In this document: positions 51,067 through 59,305 of the stretch, piece after piece
How the letters are laid out: each line of letters begins with the position of its first letter
How positions within the stretch are numbered: position 1 is the stretch's first letter
Source: an uncultured Phascolarctobacterium sp.
GTDB taxonomy: Bacteria; Bacillota; Negativicutes; Acidaminococcales; Acidaminococcaceae
Reading direction: 5' to 3'
Length of the DNA stretch: 64,000 nt
Assembly (NCBI GenBank): GCA_900545535.1
Contig: UQZN01000007.1
Location: forward strand, 48,140-112,139
Notes under the pieces: generated by a model
Database searches by the model: none
What the model was told of the DNA's origin: nothing
What the model saw: the letters and a program-made list of their open reading frames with translations, nothing else
Made by a program: the position numbers and the translations under genes

Positions 51067-51495
51067 ATGAAAAACAATGAGTTGAAGATCAAAATGTATG
51101 CATTTACTGTGGATTGCACAGATCCTTACGCCTTAGCTAAATTCTATGCGGAACTGCTTACCTGGGAAATACCTTTTTATGACGAGAACTGGGCCTGTAT
51201 AGGCGCTCCCGGAACTGCTCAGGGTGGCTATCCGGGAATACTTTTTCAACGTAACCCGGAATATCGCCCGCCCGTATGGCCTGAGGAAGCAGGAGCTCAG
51301 CAGCAGATGGCACATTTGGACTTTGCCGTTAATGATTTAGAAGCTGCAGTTCAACATGCAATCGGCTGCGGAGCAGTAATGGCAGCCAAACAGTTTTCTG
51401 AAGACTGGCGTGTGATGCTTGACCCCGAGGGACATCCTTTTTGCCTGTGCCAGATGCAGGCTGTTTTTGAAAGTGATAAATTTGCGTTGTTATAG
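51067..51495 (+). CDS. VOC superfamily (glyoxalase-like) protein
   Basis: 142 residues with the beta-alpha-beta-beta-beta repeats of the VOC fold: VDCTDPYALAKFYAELLTWE, then MAHLDFAVNDLEAAVQHAIG and MLDPEGHPFCLCQ. Members bind metals, act on small molecules or sequester drugs; no specific role can be assigned. GGGAGGTTTTGAG precedes the ATG. It starts 30 bases after the MATE gene and may be co-transcribed with it. Confidence 0.85.
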   Translation: MKNNELKIKMYAFTVDCTDPYALAKFYAELLTWEIPFYDENWACIGAPGTAQGGYPGILFQRNPEYRPPVWPEEAGAQQQMAHLDFAVNDLEAAVQHAIGCGAVMAAKQFSEDWRVMLDPEGHPFCLCQMQAVFESDKFALL

Positions 51496-51600
51496 AAGGG
51501 CAGGAGTCTGGTAAAGGCTGTTCTCATTTCTCGTGATAATACTTTTACAGGTGGCACATTCCACAGATGCTGCAATGATGAACAATATATGCAGAAGCTG

Positions 51601-51637
51601 AAAAATAAGATCCGGAAATTTTCCGGGTCTTATTTTT
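51601..51637 (+). terminator. Terminator after the VOC gene
   Basis: AAAATAAGA-T-CCGGAAA pairs with TTTCCGG-G-TCTTATTTT with a single mismatch, ending in T5. Confidence 0.88.
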
Positions 51638-51666
51638 GTAAAGTTAACCGAGTGTGCTGGAGGCGG

Positions 51667-51695
51667 TTGACGTACCTGGGCTGGAATAATATAAT
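51667..51695 (+). promoter_or_regulatory. Promoter of the ecfA1-ecfA2-ecfT-truA operon
   Basis: TTGACG (51667-51672) and TATAAT (51690-51695) are separated by 17 bases. ATG of the first gene is 32 bases downstream. Confidence 0.88.
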
Positions 51696-51726
51696 ATAAA
51701 GGTACTGAATTAAGCGGAGGTTTGCC

Positions 51727-52560
51727 ATGCAAACTATAATTGAAGTAAAAAATTTAACGCATATCTATACAGACAGTGAAAATAAAGAAATAAAAGCCCT
51801 GGATGGTATCAATTTAGAAATCAGACAGGGTGAATTTGTTGCCGTGATCGGTGCCAATGGCAGTGGTAAAAGTACTTTGGCGCGTCATTTCAACGCTCTG
51901 CAGCGCCCCAGTGAAGGTGCATGCCTGATCGAGGGAATGGATACTACAGTAGAAGAAAATCTTTGGAATATTCGCCAGCATGTAGGGATGGTGTTTCAAA
52001 ATCCTGATAATCAGATCGTGGCGGCAATTGTTGAGGAAGACGTTGCTTTTGGGCCGGAAAATATCGGTGTGCCGACTGCTGAAATAAGAACCAGAGTCGA
52101 CGCGGCGCTGGCGGCGGTAGGCATGAGCGATTATGCCCGGCATGCGCCGCATCTGCTTTCCGGCGGGCAGAAACAGCGTGTGGCGATCGCAGGTGTTTTG
52201 GCATTGGAACCCAAATGCATTGTTTTGGACGAGCCGACGGCAATGCTCGATCCTCAGGGCCGTAAGGAAATAGTAACTACCGTCAAAAAATTGAACCGGG
52301 AAAAGGGTATTACTGTAGTTTATATAACTCATTACATGGAAGAAGCGCTGCAGGCTGACAGGATCATCGTGATGGGTGAAGGCAAGATCCAAATGCAGGG
52401 AACGCCGAAAGAGGTGTTCGGCCATGTGCGTGAATTATATGCTTTAGGACTGGAGGCCCCCCTGGCGGCGAAAGTTGCCGATGATTTGCGGCAAAGCGGA
52501 CTGGATTTACAGCAGGGGATTATTACAAATGAGGAGTTGGCTGAAAGCATATGCCGATAA
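51727..52560 (+). CDS. ecfA1: Energy-coupling factor transporter ATPase EcfA1
   Basis: 277 residues. The ATPase of the shared vitamin-uptake module has Walker A GANGSGKST, Q-loop VGMVFQNPDNQ, signature LSGGQKQRVAIAG, Walker B CIVLDEPTAMLDP and switch His in YITHYMEEAL. It forms a heterodimer with the next gene's product and is paired with exchangeable S subunits. GCGGAGG precedes the ATG. Confidence 0.96.
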   Translation: MQTIIEVKNLTHIYTDSENKEIKALDGINLEIRQGEFVAVIGANGSGKSTLARHFNALQRPSEGACLIEGMDTTVEENLWNIRQHVGMVFQNPDNQIVAAIVEEDVAFGPENIGVPTAEIRTRVDAALAAVGMSDYARHAPHLLSGGQKQRVAIAGVLALEPKCIVLDEPTAMLDPQGRKEIVTTVKKLNREKGITVVYITHYMEEALQADRIIVMGEGKIQMQGTPKEVFGHVRELYALGLEAPLAAKVADDLRQSGLDLQQGIITNEELAESICR

Positions 52561-53408
52561 CATTAGAAAACGTTGAATTTACATATATGGCTAAAACACC
52601 TTATGAACGCAAGGCCTTGCAGGGTGTTTCGCTGACAGTGGACAAAGGTGAGTTTGTTGCTGTGATCGGGCATACCGGCAGTGGAAAATCGACTTTAGTT
52701 CAGCACCTGAACGGTCTTTTAAAGCCGTCAGCAGGTAAAGTAACTATTGACGGACTGGATATCAGCGGCAAAGAAGAAGCCGTAAAAAAAGCCAGGCATC
52801 AGGTAGGCATGGTTTTTCAATATCCTGAGCATCAGATTTTTGCGGAAACTGTTTTTGAAGATATTGCTTTCGGCCCGCGCAATAAGGGCATGCAGGAGGA
52901 TGAGGTCGAGCGGCAGGTTCAAGACGCGATGAAATTTGTCGGACTGGACTTTGAAACCTTTGCCAGCCGTTCACCGTTTCAGCTTTCCGGTGGGCAGATG
53001 CGCCGTGTGGCTATTGCCGGTGTCATAGCAATGGATCCTGATTATCTGATTTTAGACGAGCCGTCTGCCGGACTTGATCCGCGTTCGCGTGATGCAGTTT
53101 TTGCAGAGATCATGGCTTTATATAAAAAACGCCGGATGGCGGTGATTTTAGTTACACACAGCATGGAAGAAGCAGCCCGTTACAGTAACCGGCTGCTGGT
53201 AATTTCCGGCGGGAGGGTCATTTTGGACGGAACGCCAGTGGAAATCTATCAGAACCATAAGAAAGAACTTTTGGCGGTAAGTATGGATGTGCCGCAGCTT
53301 TTTAAACTCAGTGATGAACTGCGCGCACGCGGTATGGAAATCCAGGCGGATACTATGACTGCGGAAGCACTGGAAGCGCAGATCAAAACAGCAAAGGGGT
53401 TGGAATAA
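52551..53408 (+). CDS. ecfA2: Energy-coupling factor transporter ATPase EcfA2
   Basis: 285 residues, partner ATPase of EcfA1. Walker A GHTGSGKST, VGMVFQYPEHQIFAETVFED, signature LSGGQMRRVAIAG, Walker B YLILDEPSAGLDP and VTHSMEEAA are intact. It overlaps ecfA1 by 10 bases, and ecfT begins on the base after its stop, so the three are tightly coupled. Confidence 0.96.
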   Translation: MPITLENVEFTYMAKTPYERKALQGVSLTVDKGEFVAVIGHTGSGKSTLVQHLNGLLKPSAGKVTIDGLDISGKEEAVKKARHQVGMVFQYPEHQIFAETVFEDIAFGPRNKGMQEDEVERQVQDAMKFVGLDFETFASRSPFQLSGGQMRRVAIAGVIAMDPDYLILDEPSAGLDPRSRDAVFAEIMALYKKRRMAVILVTHSMEEAARYSNRLLVISGGRVILDGTPVEIYQNHKKELLAVSMDVPQLFKLSDELRARGMEIQADTMTAEALEAQIKTAKGLE

Positions 53409-54227
53409 ATGCTGACTGATATTGCGCTTGGACAATATTACCCGGGAAATTCCCTGATTCATAGATTAGACCCAAGAACAAAGATCCTGGTAACATTATT
53501 TTTTATCATAGCGATCTTTTTGGCAGCGGGAGCTGTATCCTATGGGATTCTGTGGGGCTTTGTATTCCTGATCATTCTGTTATCGCGTTTACCGCTGCTG
53601 CTGGTTTTAAAATCAATAAAGCCGTTGTGGATCATCATTGTTCTGACAATGGCGATTCATATGTTTACAGGGCAGGGTGAAAATATTATTTTTTCCTGGA
53701 AGTTTTTTAAGGTGACGCAGGAAGGCTTGGAAATGGGCCTGAAAATGTCGATGCGTCTGATCCTGCTGCTGCTGATCTCGTCGATCCTGACCTTTACCAC
53801 GTCGCCGATAGTGCTGACTGACGGGATCGAAGCTTTGCTGCGGCCTTTTAAACGTTTGGGCGTACCGGCGCACGAGCTGGCTATGATGATGACGATCGCC
53901 TTACGTTTTATTCCTACGCTGCTTGAGGAAACAGACCGGATCATGAAGGCTCAGACTGCACGTGGAGCTGATTTTTCCAGCGGCAACCTGATGCAGCGCG
54001 CTAAAAATATGCTGCCGCTTTTGATCCCGCTTTTTATCAGTGCGTTCAGGCGTGCCGATGACCTGGCGGTGGCAATGGAGGCACGTTGTTACCGGGGCGG
54101 GGAAGGCCGTACCCGCATGCATGAGCTGATGTATTATGGCCGGGACTATGCGGCGCTGACAACGGTATTTATTTTGATCGGGCTGATGGCGTTTATTCGT
54201 TGGGGGAACGCGTTATGCGTACTCTGA
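53409..54227 (+). CDS. ecfT: Energy-coupling factor transporter transmembrane subunit EcfT
   Basis: 272 residues. Early text YYPGNSLIHRLDPRTKIL is a family hallmark. Several membrane spans follow, and two cytoplasmic coupling-helix motifs (AQTARGADF and AMEARCYRGG) carry the Ala-Arg-x signature that seats in the ATPases. An S subunit is encoded nearby on the minus strand (58323-58895) and could use this module. It overlaps truA by 13 bases. Confidence 0.96.
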   Translation: MLTDIALGQYYPGNSLIHRLDPRTKILVTLFFIIAIFLAAGAVSYGILWGFVFLIILLSRLPLLLVLKSIKPLWIIIVLTMAIHMFTGQGENIIFSWKFFKVTQEGLEMGLKMSMRLILLLLISSILTFTTSPIVLTDGIEALLRPFKRLGVPAHELAMMMTIALRFIPTLLEETDRIMKAQTARGADFSSGNLMQRAKNMLPLLIPLFISAFRRADDLAVAMEARCYRGGEGRTRMHELMYYGRDYAALTTVFILIGLMAFIRWGNALCVL

Positions 54228-54991
54228 AACTGACTTTTGCTTACGACGGTACCAATTATCATGGCTTTCAGAAGCAGGCTAATGCCCTTACAGTGCAGCA
54301 GGTGATTGAGGAGAAGCTTTCCTTCCTCTGCGGTGAAAAAATCGTTACAGCCGGTTCTGGGCGTACTGATACCGGTGTGCATGCACGAGGCCAGGTCGTG
54401 TCGCTGACAACAAGCGGGACAATTCCTCTGGATAATCTGCTGAAAGCCTGCGCCAGCATCCTGCCGAAGGATATAGTACTTTGGCAGGCTGAGGAAGCAA
54501 AGCCGGACTTTCATGCCAGATACAGTGCCTGCTGGAAACGGTACAGCTACAGGATCGTGCAGAACAGATACGATGACCCTTTTCTGCGCAATTATGCTTG
54601 GCAGATGCGTGAACGGCTGCAGCTTGAGCAGATGCAGGCCGCGGCACAGCAGTTGCTGGGAACGCATGATTTTTCTTTTTTTCGTTCGGCCGGCAGTGTG
54701 CCAGGCTCGCCCGTAAAAACTGTTTACCGTGCCGAATGGCTGCCGCAAGGTCAGAGCGGGTTGGAATTCTGCATTGAAGGCGACGGCTTTTTATATCATA
54801 TGGTGCGCAACATCGTCTGGAGTCTGGTAGAAGTCGGCAGAGGCCTTAAAAGTATCGAAATGTTTAAAAGCGAGTTTGCGGACGGAAAGCGGCATTTTAA
54901 GGCTGCGCCGGCACCGCCGCAGGGTCTTTATTTAGATTATGTTGGTTATACGCCGAATATTCGGGTGGATATTGAAAAAATCAGAAAATAA
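54215..54991 (+). CDS. truA: tRNA pseudouridine synthase A
   Basis: TruA modifies uridines 38-40 of tRNA anticodon arms. ATG at 54215 (GGGGGA 8 bases upstream) gives MRTLKLTFAYDGTNYHGFQK, 258 residues. The catalytic Asp lies in GSGRTDTGVHARGQV. EGDGFLYHMVRNIVW is also typical. It is the last gene of the ecf operon, as in many Firmicutes. Confidence 0.96.
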   Translation: MRTLKLTFAYDGTNYHGFQKQANALTVQQVIEEKLSFLCGEKIVTAGSGRTDTGVHARGQVVSLTTSGTIPLDNLLKACASILPKDIVLWQAEEAKPDFHARYSACWKRYSYRIVQNRYDDPFLRNYAWQMRERLQLEQMQAAAQQLLGTHDFSFFRSAGSVPGSPVKTVYRAEWLPQGQSGLEFCIEGDGFLYHMVRNIVWSLVEVGRGLKSIEMFKSEFADGKRHFKAAPAPPQGLYLDYVGYTPNIRVDIEKIRK

Positions 54992-55003
54992 TCCTGATTT
55001 TAC

Positions 55004-55032
55004 TTGACAAAAAATGTCAAGATGGTTACAAT
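55004..55032 (+). promoter_or_regulatory. Promoter of rplM-rpsI
   Basis: TTGACA (55004-55009) and TACAAT (55027-55032), 17-base spacer. The same box pair drives the str operon at 30343-30371. Confidence 0.92.
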
Positions 55033-55039
55033 ATACATA

Positions 55040-55125
55040 CGTGATTTTACGCCTATCTCCACTAGCCCCGGAGAGAAACGATAAAATTACATCGAACAGG
55101 AAATACTTTAGGGAGGGACATAAGG
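55040..55125 (+). promoter_or_regulatory. Candidate L13 leader RNA
   Basis: The 5' leader contains a stem TCTCC (55056-55060) with GGAGA (55070-55074) and then AT-rich sequence up to the GGGAGGG ribosome site. An autoregulatory L13 leader is known in Firmicutes; position and size fit, but I matched only the hairpin. Confidence 0.45.
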
Positions 55126-55563
55126 ATGAAATCTTTTATGGCTAATCCGTCCAATATCGAACGTAAATGGTTCGTTGTTGACGCAGCTGATAAAACTCTT
55201 GGCCGCATGGCAGCCGAAGTTGCAAAAATCCTTCGTGGCAAACACAAACCGACTTTTACTCCGCATATGGATACCGGAGATCATGTAATCATCATCAATG
55301 CTGACAAAGTAGTTTTGACCGGTAAAAAACTGGTGCAAAAAGTTTACTTCCGTCATTCCGGTTACCTCGGCGGCGACAGCTACACTAAAGCTGGCGATAT
55401 GCTCGCTAAGAACCCGGTAAGAATGGTAGAGCTCGCAGTTAAAGGCATGATTCCTAAAAATCGCCTGGGCAGCCAGATCTACACCAAACTGCACGTATAT
55501 GCTGGTCCTGAACACCCGCATGCAGCTCAAAAACCTGAAGCTTTAGAAATCAACGTAAGATAA
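55126..55563 (+). CDS. rplM: 50S ribosomal protein L13
   Basis: L13 is an early 50S assembly protein. It has 145 residues, with IERKWFVVDAADKTLGRMAA, HMDTGDHVIIINADKVVLTG and VELAVKGMIPKNRLGSQIYT. It has its own promoter and leader. Confidence 0.98.
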   Translation: MKSFMANPSNIERKWFVVDAADKTLGRMAAEVAKILRGKHKPTFTPHMDTGDHVIIINADKVVLTGKKLVQKVYFRHSGYLGGDSYTKAGDMLAKNPVRMVELAVKGMIPKNRLGSQIYTKLHVYAGPEHPHAAQKPEALEINVR

Positions 55564-55582
55564 TCCGGAGGAGGAAACGTAA

Positions 55583-55975
55583 ATGGCAGTAGTTACTTAT
55601 AGTGCGACTGGTCGTCGCAAATCTTCAGTTGCTCGCGTTCGCCTGATTCCGGGTGAAGGTAAAATCGTTATTAACGGCCGTGAGCTGACCAATTATTTTG
55701 GTCTGAAAACTTTGGAACTCATCGTTAACCAACCGCTTGAAATCACTGAAACTAAAGGCAAATACGACGTGCTCGTAAATGTTATTGGCGGCGGCATTTC
55801 CGGTCAGGCAGGCGCGATTCGTCATGGTATCGCCCGTGCTTTGCTCGACGTTGACGCTGAATATCGTCCGGCTTTGAAAAAAGCTGGCTTCCTGACTCGC
55901 GATCCGCGCGAAAAAGAACGTCGTAAATACGGTCTTAAAAAAGCGCGTAAAGCAAGCCAGTTCTCGAAACGTTAA
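55583..55975 (+). CDS. rpsI: 30S ribosomal protein S9
   Basis: S9 has a C-terminal tail that touches the P-site tRNA; here it ends ARKASQFSKR, the conserved Lys-Arg terminus. It has 130 residues, with YSATGRRKSSVARVRLIPGE and GGGISGQAGAIRHGIARALL. GGAGGAGG precedes the ATG. Confidence 0.98.
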   Translation: MAVVTYSATGRRKSSVARVRLIPGEGKIVINGRELTNYFGLKTLELIVNQPLEITETKGKYDVLVNVIGGGISGQAGAIRHGIARALLDVDAEYRPALKKAGFLTRDPREKERRKYGLKKARKASQFSKR

Positions 55976-55994
55976 TCATTTGGAACAAACGTTC

Positions 55995-56027
55995 AAAACC
56001 CGCACAATTTGTGCGGGTTTTCTTTTT
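55995..56027 (+). terminator. Terminator of rplM-rpsI
   Basis: AAAACCCGCACA pairs with TGTGCGGGTTTT, followed by CTTTTT. Bases 56028-56178 hold no gene or structure that I can support. Confidence 0.94.
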
Positions 56028-56178
56028 GCCGTAAAATATTGAAAAGCTTACTTAAAATCGGTGAAAACAGACTTTAAAAATGAATGCTAGTGTTAGAAAT
56101 CACAGTAAAATTATGCTTTTTGCTTGCTTTATGTAATTATTTTCACCTGGGAGCCGCTACAGGTCCATATATTTTCTC

Positions 56179-56207
56179 TTGACAAGTATCCGACAAGTAA
56201 GTATAAT
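56179..56207 (+). promoter_or_regulatory. Promoter of the leuA transcript
   Basis: TTGACA (56179-56184) and TATAAT (56202-56207) with a 17-base spacer, a full-consensus promoter. Constant initiation with control at the T-box is the expected mode. Confidence 0.95.
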
Positions 56208-56239
56208 AACTCTTAACAATTCAAAATTTTTCACCTCAA

Positions 56240-56492
56240 AGACTGTGAAGGGAATAAGATAAAACTGGCAGGCCTCAGAGAGTCGACGGTTGGTGCAAGT
56301 CGATGGCAAAAGTTTTATGGATAGCTCATCCCGGAGTTGTCTGCTCGATATGTAGAGCAGGACGTGTGGCGGCGTTAAGAGCCTGGGCCTTGTTGGAGGC
56401 TGATCGAGGGCTGCTGGGCAGCTGAATTAGGGTGGTACCGCGTGGAATAGTTCCTCGCCCCTATGCATTATCGTAGGGAGCGGGGATTTTTT
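56240..56492 (+). promoter_or_regulatory. T-box leader, predicted leucine-specific
   Basis: The conserved T-box AGGGTGGTACCGCG is at 56429-56442. Its TGGT would pair with an ACCA tRNA end, as in tRNA-Leu. GGGA (56250-56253) and ATAAAACT pair with AGTTTTAT and TCCC on the other side of stem I. The loop between them holds CTC (56325-56327), a leucine codon, as specifier. A terminator (CCTCGCCCCTA 56453-56463 with TAGGGAGCGGGGA 56474-56486, then T6) competes with the antiterminator. Uncharged tRNA-Leu would switch leuA on. Confidence 0.93.
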
Positions 56493-56551
56493 ATTACCGC
56501 TTCCGAAGTTAGGCCAGTGGGCCTTGATAAACAGAATGGAGGCAAATATTC

Positions 56552-58234
56552 ATGAAACAGGCAAGCAAACAGTATATTCCTTTTCAACCGATCCAGTGGC
56601 CAAACCGCCAATGGCCTAATAAAACCATCACCAAAGCGCCGATCTGGTGTAGTGTCGACTTGCGCGACGGTAATCAGGCTTTGGTTACGCCGATGCAGCT
56701 GGAAGAAAAGCTGCTGATGTTCAAGACCCTGGTCGATATTGGCTTTAAAGAAATCGAAGTTGGGTTTCCGTCAGCGTCTGAAACCGAATATGAGATTTTG
56801 CGTACTTTGATCGAAGGCAATCATATTCCCGATGACGTAACGATCCAGGTACTGGTGCAGGCCCGCCCCGAGCTGATCAAAAAAACTTTTGAAGCAGTCA
56901 AAGGCGCGAAGAATGTGATCGTACATTTTTATAACTCTACGTCTACTTTACAGCGCAAAGTAGTATTTAAAGAAGATATGCCAGGCATTATCAAGATCGC
57001 TGTGGAAGGCGCCAAGCTTATCCGCCAGCTGACTGAGGAAGAGATCGCCAGCAGCGGCATGAATATCCGCTATGAATATTCTCCCGAAAGCTTTACCGGT
57101 ACTGAGATCGATTTTGCTATTGAAATCTGCGAGGCGGTAATGGAGACTCTGGGGGCAACAAAAGCTAACCCGATCATTCTGAACCTGCCTTCAACTGTCG
57201 AGATGTCGACGCCAAATACATATGCCGACCAGATCGAATATTTCTGTACGAAGATGCGCAACAGGGAAGCTGCCATTATCAGTATCCATCCGCATAATGA
57301 CCGCGGTACAGGGGTTGCTGCGGCTGAACTGGCCTTGCTGGGTGGTGCTGACCGCATTGAAGGTACCTTATTTGGCAACGGTGAGCGTACAGGTAATCTG
57401 GATATTGTGACGGTGGCTTTGAATATGTATACTCAGGGCGTTGATCCGGAACTTGATTTCTCCAATATTTTAACGATTAAAAAGATTTATGAAGCCTGCA
57501 CCAAGATGAAGGTGCCTGAGCGGCAGCCGTATGCAGGTGAGCTGGCCTTTACCGCTTTTTCCGGTTCACATCAGGACGCTATCCGCAAGGGTTACGAGTA
57601 TATGGCTGACAGCGATACGCCGTATTGGGAGGTTCCGTATCTGCCGATCAATCCTGCCGATCTGAGCCGCGAGTACGAACCCGTTATCCGTATCAACAGC
57701 CAGTCTGGCAAGGGCGGCGCTGCTTTTGTGCTGCAGCATGCCGTTGGTTACAGGCTGCCGAAAGAAATGCATCCTGAGTTCGGCAATATCGTGAAAGCCG
57801 CTTCCGATGCTTTTGGCGACGAGTTGAAGGAAGAACAGATCGTTGATTTGTTCAATCGTGAATATGTTGCATTTGACGGCAGGTATAAACTGGCCTGGCA
57901 TCGTTTTATCGAGCAGCGTGAATTGGATGGTACTACGCATACCCGTTTTGAAGGCGGTATCGATGTCTGCGGTGAACTGAAGAATGTTGTCGGCGTCGGT
58001 AACGGCCCGATCGACTCCTTCTTCCAGGCGTTGTCGGTTATCGGCGTAGTGGGGTATGAATTCGTCAATTATCATGAACACGCTATTTCCCGCGGTTCTG
58101 ACGCTAAAGGTATCTGTTATATCGAATTGAAGGTGCCGGGCAACGGACACATTTTCGGTGTTGGTATCGACAGCAATATCAACGTAGCGGCACTTTTAGG
58201 CATTCTCTGCGCTATCAACAGGGCTGAAAAATAA
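56552..58234 (+). CDS. leuA: 2-isopropylmalate synthase (long, LeuA type 2)
   Basis: This enzyme condenses acetyl-CoA with 2-oxoisovalerate, the first step of leucine synthesis. It has 560 residues, with the extended N-terminus (PIQWPNRQWPNKTITKAPIW) of the group shared with Corynebacterium and yeast LEU4. Metal-site DLRDGNQAL, HPHNDRGTGVAAAE and GTLFGNGERTGNLDIVT are intact. The C-terminal regulatory domain from about 430 (leucine feedback) ends SNINVAALLGILCAINRAEK. AATGGAGG precedes the ATG. Confidence 0.96.
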   Translation: MKQASKQYIPFQPIQWPNRQWPNKTITKAPIWCSVDLRDGNQALVTPMQLEEKLLMFKTLVDIGFKEIEVGFPSASETEYEILRTLIEGNHIPDDVTIQVLVQARPELIKKTFEAVKGAKNVIVHFYNSTSTLQRKVVFKEDMPGIIKIAVEGAKLIRQLTEEEIASSGMNIRYEYSPESFTGTEIDFAIEICEAVMETLGATKANPIILNLPSTVEMSTPNTYADQIEYFCTKMRNREAAIISIHPHNDRGTGVAAAELALLGGADRIEGTLFGNGERTGNLDIVTVALNMYTQGVDPELDFSNILTIKKIYEACTKMKVPERQPYAGELAFTAFSGSHQDAIRKGYEYMADSDTPYWEVPYLPINPADLSREYEPVIRINSQSGKGGAAFVLQHAVGYRLPKEMHPEFGNIVKAASDAFGDELKEEQIVDLFNREYVAFDGRYKLAWHRFIEQRELDGTTHTRFEGGIDVCGELKNVVGVGNGPIDSFFQALSVIGVVGYEFVNYHEHAISRGSDAKGICYIELKVPGNGHIFGVGIDSNINVAALLGILCAINRAEK

Positions 58235-58253
58235 AAAAAGATGAACGGTTATT

Positions 58254-58303
58254 AAAACCAAAGGCCTCTGCTTTAAAAAAGCAGAGGCCTTTGGTTTTTT
58301 AGG
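58254..58303. terminator. Bidirectional terminator between leuA and the S-component gene
   Basis: AAAACCAAAGGCCTCTGC with its complement GCAGAGGCCTTTGGTTTT forms a stem of about 20 pairs flanked by A and T runs on both sides. It serves leuA and the convergent minus-strand gene. Confidence 0.95.
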
Positions 58304-58322
58304 GGTATTGTGAATAGTAGAG

Positions 58323-58895
58323 TCAAACAAGTTTATAGTTTTTTAAAACACTGTGCTGAACTGCTTTGTACAGGAACACAGCTAAAATAACGGAGGGAAC
58401 AGCGCTGACTGCCATGGAAATGGCACAGTTGATTGCTGACAGCCAGGCGATCTGATGCGGAAGCCCCAGAATAAAAAACTTGAAGCCGTAGCGGATCAAT
58501 GGTTCAGTGATAACGTTGACCAGGCAGCCGCCGATAGCGGCGATAGTTACGATTTTAGTTGCTTTTTTGTCATCTGCTGCCGTTAAGTCAAAAACTTTAT
58601 AGGCAATAAAAGCTACGGCAAAGCCCAGTAGAAATTTAGCCAAAAAAGTCGGCGGCGCCGAGGTGGTATAGCCGGCTAAAATATCTGCCAGTGAAAGCCC
58701 TACCGCTCCTGTAAGCGCTCCGTATCTGGCGCCAAGCACTAAGGCGGCAAGGATGATAAAGGCGTGCCCGATGTAAATCTTGCCGGTCATACCACCGCCC
58801 ATGGGGATCTCGATCCGTAAATAAGTAAAACAAACAAAAGCTAAAGCTGCAAACATACCTGCCAGCGTCAGCCTGGTAATATTGTCGTTGCGCAT
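58323..58895 (-). CDS. ECF transporter S component, substrate unknown
   Basis: 190 residues with about six hydrophobic spans. NITRLTLAGMFAALAFVCFT, GKIYIGHAFIILAALVLGAR, GALTGAVGLSLADILAGY and PPTFLAKFLLGFAVAFIAYK are typical of small S subunits that capture a vitamin and dock on EcfA1A2T. The shared module is encoded at 51727-54227. The ligand cannot be told from sequence; nothing else next to it points to a vitamin pathway. AGAAGGTG precedes the ATG on the minus strand. Confidence 0.85.
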   Translation of the reverse strand: MRNDNITRLTLAGMFAALAFVCFTYLRIEIPMGGGMTGKIYIGHAFIILAALVLGARYGALTGAVGLSLADILAGYTTSAPPTFLAKFLLGFAVAFIAYKVFDLTAADDKKATKIVTIAAIGGCLVNVITEPLIRYGFKFFILGLPHQIAWLSAINCAISMAVSAVPSVILAVFLYKAVQHSVLKNYKLV

Positions 58896-58929
58896 AAAAA
58901 CACCTTCTTCAATTAAATCTACAAGACAT

Positions 58930-58957
58930 AGTATAAAACAAAACTGGTTTGCGTAAA
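58930..58957 (-). promoter_or_regulatory. Promoter of the S-component gene
   Basis: On the minus strand TTTACG (plus-strand 58957-58952) and TATACT (58935-58930) are 16 bases apart, about 35 bases upstream of the start codon. Confidence 0.55.
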
Positions 58958-59064
58958 ATAGACAGAATTGTAAAAATAAAGCAGGACAGTTTTAAAAAGC
59001 CGCTAAATACAGCGGTATTGCGTCAGGCTGAAAAATAATTCACAAAGGTTTTGCAGAAAAAGTT

Positions 59065-59092
59065 ATATGAATAATGACTCATATGTTATAAT
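59065..59092 (+). promoter_or_regulatory. Extended -10 promoter with a dyad, copper export genes
   Basis: TGTTATAAT (59084-59092) is an extended -10 box. ATATGA (59065-59070) and TCATAT (59079-59084) form an inverted repeat just upstream of and touching it, a natural site for a metal-responsive regulator. It does not match the CopY box (TACANNTGTA). No regulator gene is adjacent. Confidence 0.6.
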
Positions 59093-59099
59093 AAACTCA

Positions 59100-59305
59100 G
59101 TGAAGGAAATCCAGAGTCTGCCGCGAAAATAACTTAAGATATTCCCTTAGGTAGTGTCATTAGTTGACAAAGCCCAGGCGGGTTGTTAAGATTGAGTTAG
59201 AAAACAGGCAGGGTCAGCTTTCGCTAACCTTATCATTATCGCATAATTACCGCGGCCTGCCCTGACTGGCGGTACTGAAGTGAATTCCGAATGGAGGCAT
59301 AAATT
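59100..59305 (+). promoter_or_regulatory. Long structured leader of the copper export genes, class unknown
   Basis: About 200 bases precede the chaperone gene. AGTCTGCC (59115-59122) can pair with GGCGGGTT (59177-59184). CTTAAG and CTTAGG, and TGTCA with TGACA, form smaller hairpins inside. GGCAGG near 59207 can pair with CCTGCC near 59253. No open reading frame with a ribosome site is supported, and no known riboswitch consensus matched by eye. Confidence 0.4.

Noticed and set aside
51496..51726. Small genes on either strand between the VOC gene and ecfA1
   Set aside because: Frames of 60-80 codons cross a strong terminator and a promoter, have no ribosome sites and no recognisable domain.
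59100..59200. Cobalamin or ykkC-type riboswitch before the copper genes
   Set aside because: Short stretches (CTGCCGCG, AAGCCCAGG) looked similar at first, but the B12 box and other core elements are missing. An outer pairing AACTCA/TGAGTT would also begin upstream of the predicted transcription start.
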